DNA of 64,000 nt from Zea mays (lineage: Eukaryota > Streptophyta > Magnoliopsida > Poales > Poaceae): contig NC_050097.1 in assembly GCF_902167145.1 (NCBI RefSeq), positions 226,381,034 to 226,445,033 of the forward strand. The letters run 5' to 3'. Positions 13,124 to 23,735 of this stretch are shown one piece after another. The position numbers were made by a program, and so were the translations under genes. The notes below the pieces were generated by a model that saw only the letters and a list, made by a program, of their open reading frames with translations, ran no database searches and was not told the DNA's origin. The stretch's first letter is position 1. Every line of letters starts with the position of its first letter.

Positions 13124-13265
13124 CGGTCATACCGCACACTCATTTGGCACGCTCTCTTGCCATCTGCTCTCGCTCACTCGATTTTTAGCTTTTGCGTACT
13201 AAGATTTGCTGAGCTTTTAGCTTTGAAGCTTCGGGTTTGAAAACAGTTTTTTAGTGTTTCCGAAG

Positions 13266-16200
13266 ATGTCTGGAGATAAGAAGGTTGCTGCTGAGATGAA
13301 GCTGAGTCTTGACGAAGAGAAAAACTTGGGGTTTCTTATAGCGATGTCGAAGACCAACACAGAAAAAATTACCAAGGAGATTCTAGAAGGCTTGTCTGAG
13401 GATACTGGTGACAGCGACAGTTATGATGTGGACAGCGGTGGTGAAGACTCCGAAGATCGCCCCTGGCGACCAAGCCATTCAGTTTATGGTAAATCAACTA
13501 TCAAAGAGAATCATCTTGTCAATATGAGAGGAAGGTATTTCCGGGATTTGTCCATTGTGAGGGCCGACGAAGGGGAGAAGACTTGTCCACACCCTGAAGA
13601 GAATGAAGTCGTAGTGTACCGAAGCTTTTTGAAAGCTGGGCTGCGGTTTCCCTTGAGCAGCTTCGTCGTGGAGGTGTTGAAAATCTTCGAAGTCTATCTT
13701 CACCAACTTACCCCCGAGGCAATTATAAGGCTGAATATCTTCGTGTGGGCCGTGAGAAGCCAAGGTCTGAAGCCTGATGCAAAAAGCTTCTGCAATATAC
13801 ACGAATTATCATACAAAACAAAACCTTGGGGTAAGGAACAGTATCATAATAATTTTGGCTGCTACAGTTTCGTTTCTCGGTCCGGGTCAAGCTGTCCCGT
13901 GCCAACCTTTCGGAAGAGATGGCCCGGCGACTGGATGACAGAATGGTTTTATGTGAAGAATGACCTGTCAGTACGAGAAGATATCAAAGGTATAATTATG
14001 CGCCCTATTTGGCAAAGCTTCGGCCTTCGGAGGCCGAAGGTTGAAATGAATGAAGCTGCCGAAGAATGCCAGAGGGCCTTCGGCGTTATCTGTTCTTTTA
14101 TTGGAACGAGAGATTTAGTACAAGAGCATATTGCCTTCAGGGTATGGCCGCTCGCGGAGAAATGGGAAATGCCGCAAGAAACCATAAAAAGGCCGACGAA
14201 GGTGGACTTGTCAGACTGAAGTACACCTTCAAGTTCGGAGATAAATTCGTTGAGCCAGATGATGACTGGTTAAAAAGTATTGAAAATTTAAGTGATGAGC
14301 TGCTTGGGGCTTATTCGTAGGCTGAAGATACTGCACTGTCAGCAGCCTTCGGAGGCCGAAAAAAGAAGAGGTTGAATCGGGTGTTTGATGCGATCGGGTT
14401 CGTCTACCCTGACTATCGCTATCCCATTCGAGGGCAGAAGAGAAAAAACATAACCTCTGCAAAAGAAGAAGCTGCAACTGCTCCTAGCGAGCCAGAACCG
14501 AAAAGAAAAAGGATAAAGGTTCTCACACATAGGCCGCGCTATATTGAACCAGCTTCGGTGCCCGAGTTCACCGGAGAGACTTCTTCGGCCACCGAGGCTG
14601 AAAAGCCAACCAAATCAACCTTGCTGCCAGAAGTTGCAGAAATGGCCGAAGCGCCAACAAGGATAAAATTGAAAGAACCAGAGATTTTGCTACCAGAAAC
14701 CAAAGGGATGGCCGAAGCGCCATCCACAGAAAAAATGGAAGAAGTGAAAAAACCAACTGAAGAAAAAACATCAGAAGTTTTGAGTCCTGCAGCAAATGTT
14801 GAGACAGTAAAAAATCAAAAAGTGCCAGCAGTGACTCCGAAAAGAAAGAGAATGGCAAATGTGTTAGATGTACTGGAAACAATTAAATCTTCAAGCACTC
14901 CTCCAAAGAAGACTACTGCCATTCCCGAAGCGAAAACTGAAATTTCTAATATTAAAGCTCCAGAGCAAGAAACTGAAGCCGAAGCTGGGTCCTCAGAGCC
15001 CGCGAAGATGAAATCCTTGGAAACTGAGGAAGAAAAAATAACAGAGCCAACTTTTGTTGAAGAAATCGGTGTCATTGCCCCCGAAGCATCCTCCAAAGTC
15101 CGTGATTATATTGTTCGTCATGCTTCGGGGAAAAAATTATCAGAAAAAGAAGAGCAAGAGGCCCAACGCTACGCCCAAAAACTGAAATATCCAAAGGGGG
15201 CGTTAATATTCAATGGCAGTGGAGAAGAAGACTTTTTGTATTGTCTCCCTGACAGCAAAGAGATTTCTGTCTGCCGGGAGATGAGCAAGAGCTTTGGATT
15301 CCCAACACTGGAAGACGGGCTCTCAGTGTTATCGAAAAATGATTTGGCCGACAGCCTAGCATATAATAGCTTAAAGGTACAACAAATGGGATCTTTGTAA
15401 TTTCTTGCTGGGACCAAAATTTTTCCTTTAGTTAAATCTATTGACACACACATATTTCTCTTTGCAGGGCCTGATACTTAGCAATGCCCTCAGGGCACAG
15501 AAAGATGCTGAAGACGAAGGGTGTACTATAGCCTTGAGCAACCTTCGTTCCGAAGTAATTGAACTGAGGAACGAAGGTCTCGAAAAAGATAAGATATTAC
15601 ATTCATTGATAAATAAAATAAGAGAAGACGAAGCTGCTTTTAAAAGTCAAGCTGAAGCTCAGAAGCGCGAAATTGAAGATCTTCGGAAACAACTGGCCAG
15701 AGCCAAGGAAGAACGCATACTTGAAGAAACAAAACGAGAACTCAGCGACCAATGGGCAGATCACTTAGAAGGAACTGTTGAAGAGCTTCGGTCGTCCAAG
15801 AAGAGATGCTATAACAAATCTATAGAGTGTGTTAAGAAGTTAAAGGCTAGCTTCGCCAGGGTCGGCGCCTTCTCAAGCGAAGAAAACTTTACGAGAGGCA
15901 ATCCCGAAGGTCCCATCGAATGGATCGACCACGAAGCTGAGGCCTTCGAAGAAATTTTAAATAGCCGTGGAGATATATGTGCTTTCTCTGGTGCCAGAGG
16001 AATTGCCACCATTTTAGAGAAGAAGGGCTGCGAACATGTAAAAATTTTAGCACAATCCGAAGCTGCTTTGTCCTTTGAAGATGCAAGAGATCCTTCGGCC
16101 GAAGCTAGCATGATCGGTGGAAAATTTTTCACCGATATCTGGGATAATGGTGGCCGAGAAATGGCCGGAGAAATTATTCAAAAAAGTGAAAAGGGCATTC

Positions 16201-16490
16201 ACGATGCTAGAGAAGTGGCTGAGGCTGCTGAAAAGAGCACAGAGCCCGAAGGTCAATTAGGTATTAACTAATAGTTTTTATTGTGTTGTAATTTTTGGTT
16301 TTAAGCTTCGTTTGCCATTTGTAATAGCAATGTAGCCGTATCCTGTTCTTCTTCAGATCCTGCTAAAGCGTCTCCGGGCCCTCAGCCGAAAGGAGACGAC
16401 GAAATTAAAAAGATGGCTGAAGCCATTATGGACGAAGTCGTCAATCGGCTCCTGAATGAGGCTGCAGAAGTTGTTCTGAGAGAAGATTAA
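13266..16490 (+). pseudogene. G3 antisense three-exon gene (Transposase_28 / 'putative gypsy-type' family), frameshifted in exon 1
   Basis: Exons are 13266-15376, 15468-16260 and 16357-16490, with borders AAG|GTAC, TTTGCAG|GGC, TTAG|GTAT and TTCAG|ATC; splicing keeps phase 0 then phase 1. The conserved core includes SSFVVEVLKIFEVYLHQLTP and PWGKEQYHNNFGCYSF, then EWFYVKNDL, a long acidic/lysine-rich linker, GSGEEDFLYCLPDSKEISVC, a coiled-coil exon 2 and a short exon 3 ending VVLRED. Exon 1 carries a frameshift near 14195-14215 and a TAG at 14318-14320, after which the ancestral frame continues. No catalytic motif is evident. Antisense to gag, with its own TATA box. Confidence 0.85.
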
Positions 16491-16954
16491 ATACTTATTG
16501 TAAATTAAACTTCTGAAATGTAATATGTGTGACATCTTGTGGCCCTGAATGTAATATACCTGCTTTTATTATTTAATTCTTTACGATGCATGAAATTTTA
16601 CATACGTACCGTTTTTGAGTCTTTGACGAAAAAACACCTTCCCTTCTTTTCATGCTTCGTGAAGAATAATTTCCATTTGTCACCACAATATTCGTGGTGC
16701 TCTGATGAATAATATCCAAGCTTCACGAAAATGTTGTCCGAAGCTACTTAGCATGATTTTCCCTTTTCAAAACATTCTTCCGAAGATCGACGTCATGTCC
16801 CCTTCTTGTGCCGTATGCAACATGATGTATGATGCTTATGCTATGCGAAATGATGCGATGATGTTATGCTGTGTAAGATGGTGTTTATTCCGAAGATACA
16901 CACATTCCTGCGATAAAACACATAATCTTTTGAATCAGCATTGTCTTTTTACTA

Positions 16955-17235
16955 TAAGCCTCTCTTAGGAGCTTCTTCGCCTTTTACTTCAGCGGAATCA
17001 GCGTTTATTTTTCACTGTAAGCCTCCCTTAGGAGCTTCTTCGCCTTTTACTTTCAGCGGTATTCGTGTTGACTTTTCGCGCTTCGCCTTTTACTTAGGCG
17101 GTATCAGCGTTGACTTTTCGCTGTATGCTCTGCATTCCCTTTGGAACGACTTTGGAGCAGAAAACTTACACTGCGCTCCCTTTGGAACGACTTTTTTGTG
17201 ACTTCGGCAAACTTACTCTGCGTTCCTTAGAACGA
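16955..17235. repeat. Tandem repeats between the convergent genes of G3
   Basis: Two and a partial third copy of the ~64-bp unit seen in G2 (GCCTCCCTTAGGAGCTTCTT, GCGTTTATTTTTCACTG) are followed by TTCCCTTTGGAACGACTTTG units. They again lie between the end of the antisense gene (16490) and the end of gag (17435). Confidence 0.8.
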
Positions 17236-17434
17236 CTTTTTGTTGCTTCGAAGAATTTTCGATAGTTCGAAGGTTCTCTTTGTTATCACAAGTCTTTCAA
17301 CAATTTAAGCCTGTGAAGAAAATATATTTTCCTTGTGGGAATCAACGAAACTATTTACATAAAACCTGAACAATGTCCTTTATTACAGAAAATAAAACTG
17401 AATGAAAAAGATTGCTATTAAGGTAGGATATTTG

Positions 17435-18952
17435 TCAATAGATGTGCTTTGACTCTGGCACAGTGCTGTTGACTGTGCGAGCTTCGGACTGTTCTCTGAA
17501 GTCCCTTTGATGTGGAGCATATTGGCTCCCTTCTGGCTGCTGACCTTGTTGTAGCGGTGGTGGAGGCGGAGGTTGTTGCCAGAAAGCCTGAGGTTGACTC
17601 GCCGAAGCAACAGAAACTGCAGGGTGATTGCCTACATACTCTGGGATGTAAGGCGAATGATACGAAGCAGTGTGCATGACCTGCTTCGGCTGAGCCTGTT
17701 GTGCTACCGCTTCGGCTATTTCTTTTTGCTTCTGGATGGTAACATGGCACATCCTAGTGGTATGACCTTTGTTCTCACCACAGAATAAGCAAAAGATTCT
17801 TCTCGGTTGATCGCCAAATCTTCCTCTGAAGCCCCTGGCGCCTCTACCTCTTGGAGCTGGTGGTCGGAAGGAGCCTTGCTGCTGCCCCGAAGCCTGTGAG
17901 GAACATTGTGGCCTTTGCTGTTGGCTCCCTCTATCATCATTTTGTGTAGAGTTATGAATTGATCTAACATGCCTCGGGTAGAACCTCCCTCCGAAGCCCC
18001 TGGTCATTTCAGAAAACCTGAAAGCCTCCTCCCTTCTTTGGCGAAAATCATTATCGGCCCGAATGTACTCGTCCATCTTCTGGAGCAGCTTCTCCAAAGT
18101 TTGAGGAGGCTTCCTAGCGAAGTACTGAGCTGACGGTCCTGGCCGAAGCCCCTTGATCATGGCCTCAATGACAATTTCATTGGGCACCGTTGGTGCCTGT
18201 GCCCTCAAACGCAAGAACCTTCGGACATACGCCTGAAGATATTCTTCGTGATCCTGGGTGCACTGGAACAGAGCTTGAGCAGTAACCGGCTTCGTCTGAA
18301 ACCCTTGGAAGCTAGTTAACAACAAGTCCTTCAGCTTCTGCCATGAAGTGATCGTTCCTGGTCGAAGGGAGGAATACCAGGTTTGAGCGACACTCCTGAC
18401 AGCCATAACAAAAGATTTGGCCATGACTGCAGCATTGCCACCATACGAAGATACTGTTGCTTCGTAGCTCATCAAAAACTGCTTCGGGTCTGAGTGGCCA
18501 TCGAATACGGGAAGCTGAGGCGGCTTGTAGGACGGAGGCCAAGGTGTAGCCTGCAGCTCAGCGGACAGAGGAGAAGCATCGTCAAAAACAAAATTCTCAT
18601 GATGGAAATTGTCATACCAGTCATCTTCGTTGGGAAAACCCTCCTGATGAAGGTCTTGGTGCTGAGGCCTTCGGTGTTGCTCATCCTGGGCAAGATGACG
18701 AACTTCTTCAGAGGCTTCGTCTATCTGCCTCTGCAGTTCAGCTAGCCTGGCCATCTTTTCTTTCTTCCTCTGCACTTGTTGATGAAGCATCTCCATATCT
18801 CTGATTTCTTGATCTATCTCGTCCTCTGGTGGTGTCGGGCTGACAGCCTTCCTTTTCTGGCTTCGGGCCTCCCGAAGGGAGACTGTCTCCTGATTGTGGT
18901 CCAGCTGTTGCAGAGCTGCAGCCCCAGTTGCTGAAGCTTTCTTCGGCGCCAT
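17435..18952 (-). CDS. G3 Gag polyprotein (intact)
   Basis: An open frame of 505 codons with ATG at 18952, about 80 bp after the LTR. Order: basic N-terminus (MAPKKASATGAAALQQLD), a coiled coil rich in E/Q/R (DQEIRDMEMLHQQVQRKKEK), the retrotransposon gag domain (residues ~150-300, DGHSDPKQFLMSYEATVSSYG, TWYSSLRPGTITSWQKLKDL), an R/G/Q-rich RNA-binding stretch with a GRGARGFRGRFG motif, and a zinc knuckle CLFCGENKGHTTRMC. The knuckle has CX2CX5HX4C spacing instead of CX2CX4HX4C. The C-terminus is Q/P-rich and ends ESKHIY. Gag is the only sense-strand protein of the element; it would package the RNA, with enzymes from an autonomous partner. Confidence 0.93.
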   Translation of the reverse strand: MAPKKASATGAAALQQLDHNQETVSLREARSQKRKAVSPTPPEDEIDQEIRDMEMLHQQVQRKKEKMARLAELQRQIDEASEEVRHLAQDEQHRRPQHQDLHQEGFPNEDDWYDNFHHENFVFDDASPLSAELQATPWPPSYKPPQLPVFDGHSDPKQFLMSYEATVSSYGGNAAVMAKSFVMAVRSVAQTWYSSLRPGTITSWQKLKDLLLTSFQGFQTKPVTAQALFQCTQDHEEYLQAYVRRFLRLRAQAPTVPNEIVIEAMIKGLRPGPSAQYFARKPPQTLEKLLQKMDEYIRADNDFRQRREEAFRFSEMTRGFGGRFYPRHVRSIHNSTQNDDRGSQQQRPQCSSQASGQQQGSFRPPAPRGRGARGFRGRFGDQPRRIFCLFCGENKGHTTRMCHVTIQKQKEIAEAVAQQAQPKQVMHTASYHSPYIPEYVGNHPAVSVASASQPQAFWQQPPPPPPLQQGQQPEGSQYAPHQRDFREQSEARTVNSTVPESKHIY

Positions 18953-19028
18953 AACGAAGGTTTATGATCGCCGAAGGTGTTCAAAAAACTCAAAGAGTGG
19001 AAGTGAGTTCACCGGAGGTGGGCGCCAA

Positions 19029-19670
19029 TGTTGGGGACTTGTTCTCAAATGCTATGAGTCAAGAACAAGGCAACATAGAAAATGTTAGTCGGTAAAGTCC
19101 TTCGTCCTTCGAAGCATTATTCCTCTCAGGATATAATGATTTTCGGACGAAGGTTATGAAGGGCATACCTTCATAAATACATTATATAATGACGAAGGAT
19201 GAATTGTAAAGAATATAATGAACAACATAAACAATTATATATTATTATCATGTATAAACAGAAATAACGTTGAATTACAAATGTACCTTCAACTTGAAGG
19301 AGATGAAAGTACAAGCGTGACGCAAAAGTGGATGCCAAATCAGCGTGAACAGTACGGGGGTACTGTTCACCTATTTATAGGCACAGGACACAGCCTATGC
19401 AAAATTACATTCATGCCCTTTACATTTGATAATAGTTCTATTGTAATCTATCGAGGTCTGAATAGCCTTTTCATCTTTAAGTCGGTTTCATTTTGTTGCT
19501 ATCATGCCGAAGCTTTCCTGCTCACACCTTCGGCGCTGTATCAACCTTCGTATTATTCTGGTCTGCTGTGATACCGACTTGAGTCCGAAGATGCCTGTTC
19601 ACACATTAAACTCCAGAAATATTGTTAAATCCTGTTTTTGAGGACCTTCGTAAGCCGAAGGCCCCCAACA
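19029..19670 (-). repeat. G3 LTR (right, 5' in element orientation)
   Basis: This copy is identical to 12318-12959 except for one base at 19428. The inverted repeat is at 19347-19368. The near-identity indicates a very recent insertion. Confidence 0.94.
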
Positions 19671-19898
19671 CTGCCTTTGCAGTTCAGCCAGTCTAGCCAT
19701 CTTTTCCTTCTTCCTTTGCACCTGCTGGTGAAGCATCTCCATATTTCTGATCTCTTGGTCCAAGTCGTCCTCCTGAGGCGTTGGACTGATGGCCTTCCTT
19801 TTCTGGCTTTGGGCCTCCCGAAGAGAGAGAGTGTCCCGGTTGGGGTGCAGCGGCTGCAGAGCGGCAGCCCCTGTTGCTGAAGCTTTCTTTGGCGGTAT
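19671..19898 (-). pseudogene. G2 gag, 5' part (start codon lost)
   Basis: This is the N-terminal gag fragment upstream of the G3 insertion, with the same KKASATGAAALQ and QSQKRKAISPTPQE stretch as G3. The codon aligned with the ATG of G3 and G4 reads ATA (19898-19896), so the normal start is gone. The fragment stops at the G3 duplication CTGCC (19671-19675) and resumes at 12317. Confidence 0.82.
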
Positions 19899-19973
19899 GA
19901 CGAAGGTCTACGCTTGCCGAAGGTGTTCGAAACTCAAAATAGTGGTAGTGGGTTCACCGGAGGTGGGCGCCAA

Positions 19974-20661
19974 TGTTAGGGACTTGTTCTCAAACGCTAA
20001 GAGTTAGGAATAAGGCAACATAAAAGTGTTAAATGTTAAAGTCCTTCGTCCTTCGAAGCATTATCCCTTCGGATATAATGAATTTCGGACGAAGGTCATG
20101 AAGGACAAACCTTCATGAGCACAATAAATGATAAAGAAGGATTCATACACAAGATATGGAAAAATAATATAAACACTTTAAAGGTTATTATTAACTTATT
20201 TTAATTTACATTGCTGTATTTACAATGACAAATTATGAATGTACCTTTGGCTCGAAGAAAAGCAAGGGTACAAGCGTGACGTGAGAGCAAACGCCAAGTC
20301 AACTTGAACAGTACGGGAATACTGTTCATCTATTTATAGGCAAGGGACGCAGCCCATGTAAAATTACATTCATGCCCTTTATATTTGCCAATAACACTAT
20401 AGTAATCCTTCGAGGTCTAATTTGCCTTTTCATCTTTAAGTCGGTTCTCCTTTTCTACTGTCATGCCGAAGCTTTCCTGTGTACAGCTTCATGATCACCT
20501 TGTCCTTCGTCATAATCACCCTTCGTCTCGTTCAGGCTTCGTCCTAACCATGCTCTGTATGCTCATGATCCGGATCCGAAGATACCTGTTCACATATTTC
20601 ACTTGGAAAACATTATCAAATCATGTTTTTGAGGACCTTCGGAAGCCGAAGGCCCCCAACA
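19974..20661 (-). repeat. G2 LTR (right, 5' in element orientation)
   Basis: This 688-bp copy matches 5895-6584 with few differences, including a G-to-A change in the first bases and a 2-bp deletion near 20066. It ends in CCCCCAACA followed by the duplication AGCCA. Confidence 0.92.
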
Positions 20662-22240
20662 AGCCACATAAGAATATTATTAAGGAATGATCCAATACAT
20701 TAAATCGATTCAAAACTATGGAGATGCATCTAGTTGTTATATCATCCTTAATGAAATTCAATAAACAACAACACTTAATCCCGAGCAAGTTGGGGTAGCA
20801 AACCACCAACAAAAAGATAGAAAAGAAGAGGAGGTGTTTTAACCGTAGATAGATGTATACAGTTGGGACATTTATATAAACCATTTTTTCTAGTAGGACT
20901 GCAAAAATTGAAGTGCAAGGCTGCAAGCATACAATGAAACAAAACACTAGAGTGATCGATATAGATGAACTGCAATGCAATAATAACAAATCTATCAAAA
21001 ATCATTATTGCCACTTATATTTCAATAAAACCGTGTTCTGTTGAATACCAATGGCATAAGTTTTTTCAGCAAAGAATGCATGAGTAGGAGCATAACAGGG
21101 AACCCTATGCATTGAATTGACTCTGAGAGATATTTCAGAGGAAGCCTGGCTATCAGGCATATGGCTGTGGCAAAGGCACTAGAGAAAATGTTGTCTGGGG
21201 CATTTGTTTAGGCAGCTTCCAGTCATTTATCTCTCTTCTGAATGTAACGGAGAACCAACTAGGATTGTCTTGTACTGGGAGCTAATTTGTCTTTCTTAAT
21301 AAGAAGATGTGTGGCTCCTGCATATTTGCGAAAAAACAACACCAAACCAACTGAGCAGCCAGAACCAACAACGTGCACGGAATGTATTAAAAATAGACTA
21401 GATCCAGCATTGAACTTAGTTGTATCAAATCCTAGAATGTATTAAAAAATAGACTGTGAATCACAAATGACCCAAAAAATAAAATGCAGCATCACAAAAT
21501 GAACATTTATAGACAGTATAAATGAAAGAAGGGAATGAATAACATAGAAATACTACAGTTCAAATTTTTTGATGCAGTCCTTAACAGATGGAAGTGTATT
21601 GCAGTCCAATAAACTGATGAGAATTACTGAGTACTAACCTCAACATACTTTTAAGTTTTAACAACTGACTTAACTAGTTCCTTGAGTTGAATTTTAGACT
21701 CTGCTTGGTGTTTTGATGATTTTTAACTTATTTAAATTGTTTGTACAGGTAAAAAAGCTGACGAAAAAAGGAGGGCATTAAGTACTGGCTGGGGTGCCCA
21801 ACATTGGTACATGCCTAGCTTTGTTACAGTCTTGCTATCATTCTATAGCTAGTTTGACAGAAGGCTTGAATGTTTTGCTCATGGTGCTAGATAGAATTAT
21901 CATTGTTTTGATTATCAGTGTTTTGTACGTTAAAATCCAGAGGAAGATGGTGTAAATGAAGTGGTTGGCAAAATTAGTGCTACATGCAAGCAGCAACTTG
22001 GGGATATGGATGAGGGAAATTAGTGCTACGTGCAAACACCATCCTCCCGGTAGTATTCTATTATTTGTTTCCGCAATAGTGCTAGGTAGGGATATCGATG
22101 AGGAAAATTGTAATCTGTACTAGCTTCTTGTTTGACCAAATCTTGAGATAATTAGCACAAAAGCTGCAATACCAAACCATATTTTACTTTATTAAATCTT
22201 CCTTTTATTAATAGCACTTCTACACATACCTGACCTGATG
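20662..22240. other. CACTA right arm, AT-rich interior, no gene recognised
   Basis: The first five bases (AGCCA) are the right duplication of G2. The stretch is AT-rich with only short, broken open frames. I see no conserved protein motif on either strand. It may contain pieces of a degenerate internal region of the parental CACTA element. Confidence 0.5.
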
Positions 22241-22690
22241 AAAGAACTTTCCATGCGCACCGCGAGATGCCCTTGACGCGAGGCCCCGCCTACGAGCCCA
22301 CAACGTCCATGCATGCATCCCACAGCCACGCTACTCGGCCGCCGACCTACACAGCAGCAGCTTGGAAAAACTTGGCGAGTCACAGAAGAATCTTGGCGAG
22401 TCACAGAAGACGAACAGGCTGTCATCATTCGTGCATGCCTCCCACATGCGAACCGAGAGCCATGCCTGGATCTTGTGTATCCCCTCCCACACACGCCTGA
22501 TGTAGAGCCATGCCGGCCGTCGGTCGCAACGAACTCCCACCCGCGCCCGCGCCCACGAACCCTCGCCTCCCTCACATCCATGCCGGCCACTGCGAAGCTG
22601 TCTCCCCTAGCCCTGTGCATGCCTCCCGTGCCGCCCACGGAGGATCGATGGAGAGGAGTGTACGCGCCGCCAGCCGTTGATAGAATATAG
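22240..22690. other. GC-rich block in the CACTA right arm, possible captured sequence
   Basis: This ~450-bp block is strongly GC-rich, unlike the AT-rich arms around it. It holds overlapping open frames on both strands (125 codons plus, 172 codons minus), with an internal near-duplicate (TTGGCGAGTCACAGAAGA twice near 22372-22410). CACTA elements in grasses often carry host gene fragments, but I recognise no protein family here, so capture is only a possibility. Confidence 0.35.
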
Positions 22691-22909
22691 AGATTGGGAG
22701 GTTTTTGCACGGTGAGAGGTGGGACAATCCTAAACTCTATAACTTAGGGCTCGAATAATCTTTTTAGCGACCAATAGTCACATGACATGCTGCCTCTATA
22801 GCGACCGACTATAAGTCGTTAAATTTATAGATTTTTAACGACCAAAAAATCATTGCTAGAAACGTATTTAGCAAATAACCAACAGTCTCCAACTTTTAGC
22901 GATCAATAG

Positions 22910-23269
22910 TTAGTGCTTAATAAGGGTTGCTAAAACTTAACCATGGTATAGTGACGGCATATAATGCTTGCAATGTACGATAAGCGTTGCTAGGTAACAT
23001 AAATACTATGGATGACACTTGCAATGCATGACATATGTTGTTAGATGACATAAATACTACGAATGACCCTTGAAACGCATGACAAACGTTGCTAGGTAAT
23101 TTGGATATTCTACAGATGACTTGCAACGCATGGTAAATGTTGCCAGTTGATTTTCTTGCAACATATAAATATATGTGTTGCTAACATCCGTTGATACCTA
23201 ATTTCTTGCAACGCATAAACCATTTTGTTGCAATGTATGTGTTGCTATAGGGGTGTTTGTGTTGTAGTG
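22910..23269 (-). repeat. CACTA right terminal and subterminal repeats
   Basis: At least six degenerate copies of a TTGCAACGCATG...GTTGCTAGGT-type unit are spread over about 350 bp. They end in TATAGGGGTGTTTGTGTTGTAGTG, the inverse of the left terminus. The unit is the inverted counterpart of the left subterminal motif. Confidence 0.82.
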
Positions 23270-23735
23270 TATCCTTGTCAGCTTGTACAATCTGAGTAGG
23301 AGTCAAAGGAAGCAAAGTAATTTTCTTGCCCTTATGCATGAAAGTGTATGTATTACTCCGACCATGGTGACGTGCATCATTATCATATTCCCAAGGTCTA
23401 CATAACAAAAGAGAGCATGCTTCCATAGGTACAACATCACAATCCGCATAATCAGAATATCTACCAATGGAAAAATGCACGCGTACCGTTTGTGTTACCT
23501 TAACCTTGTCGGTATCATTAAACCATTGAATGTGGTATGGATGCGGACGTGGGCGTGTGGGCAAGCTAAGCTTCTTGACCAAATCTGAACTCACCAAATT
23601 GTTACAGCTTCCTCCATCAATAATAACACGAGCACGTCGATCCTTGATGATGAAGAAAGTCTGGAACAAATTATGGCGCTGCTGCTGCCCGGAGGTCTCT
23701 GGCTAAGCACTGAGGACACGCTGCACAATGATGTT
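23270..23735 (-). pseudogene. G1 aspartic protease region (5' fragment of pol)
   Basis: This segment continues the gag frame after a TAG at 23736-23738. It holds a retropepsin-like active-site motif, VIIDGGSCNNLVS, typical of plant Ty3/gypsy proteases, followed by a beta-rich stretch with RVHFSIGRYSDYADC. A second TAG lies near 23703-23705. The frame is then cut at 23270 by the right end of the CACTA element and resumes in the same phase at 4528. The protease would process Gag-Pol; with two nearby stops it is no longer expressed as a normal polyprotein. Confidence 0.82.

Larger units (their letters stand above)
12318..19670 (-). mobile_element. G3: young gag-only gypsy-like LTR element with an antisense gene
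   Basis: LTRs are 19029-19670 (5') and 12318-12959 (3'), 642 bp each. I find one difference between them (C at 12717 versus G at 19428). The duplication CTGCC is at 12313-12317 and 19671-19675. The primer-site position reads TTGGCGCCCACCTCCGG (19028-19012, minus), and a purine tract complementary to GTAGCCCCTCGCAA lies at 12960. Content: intact gag (18952-17435) and an antisense three-exon gene (13266-16490). There is no pol. At 7.35 kb this is the innermost and most recent insertion of the nest, related to G2 but with clearly different LTRs. Confidence 0.95.
5895..20661 (-). mobile_element. G2: gag-only gypsy-like LTR element with an antisense gene, split by G3
   Basis: LTRs are 19974-20661 (5' in element orientation) and 5895-6584 (3'). 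The duplication AGCCA is at 5890-5894 and 20662-20666. The primer-site position reads TTGGCGCCCACC (19973-19957, minus), and a purine tract, RC of GTAGCCCCTCGCAA, adjoins the other LTR. The sense strand carries gag only, broken at 12317/19671 by G3. The plus strand carries a three-exon antisense gene (6894-10028). No RT, integrase or protease coding is present, so the element must have moved with proteins supplied in trans. The two LTRs differ by about seven substitutions and one 2-bp indel. Confidence 0.92.
4532..23269. mobile_element. CACTA (En/Spm-type) DNA transposon, non-autonomous, carrying nested LTR elements
   Basis: The left end reads CACTACAAAACAACCACCCC; the right end is the inverted CACTACAACACAAACACCCC. 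The 3-bp duplication TAT is at 4529-4531 and 23270-23272, as expected for this superfamily. Removing the nested gypsy element (5895-20661) leaves about 4 kb: a left arm of 1.36 kb and a right arm of 2.6 kb. Neither arm has an ORF resembling a TNP1/TNPD or Transposase_21 protein, so the element looks non-autonomous. The subterminal regions carry many short, inverted copies of an AACGCATA/TGTTGC-type motif, probable transposase binding sites. The arms are otherwise AT-rich, apart from a GC-rich block at 22240-22690. Confidence 0.93.

Noticed and set aside
22192..22710. 172-codon minus frame in the CACTA right arm as a gene
   Set aside because: It is low-complexity G/R/S composition with no recognised domain; kept only as a GC-rich block of possible captured origin.
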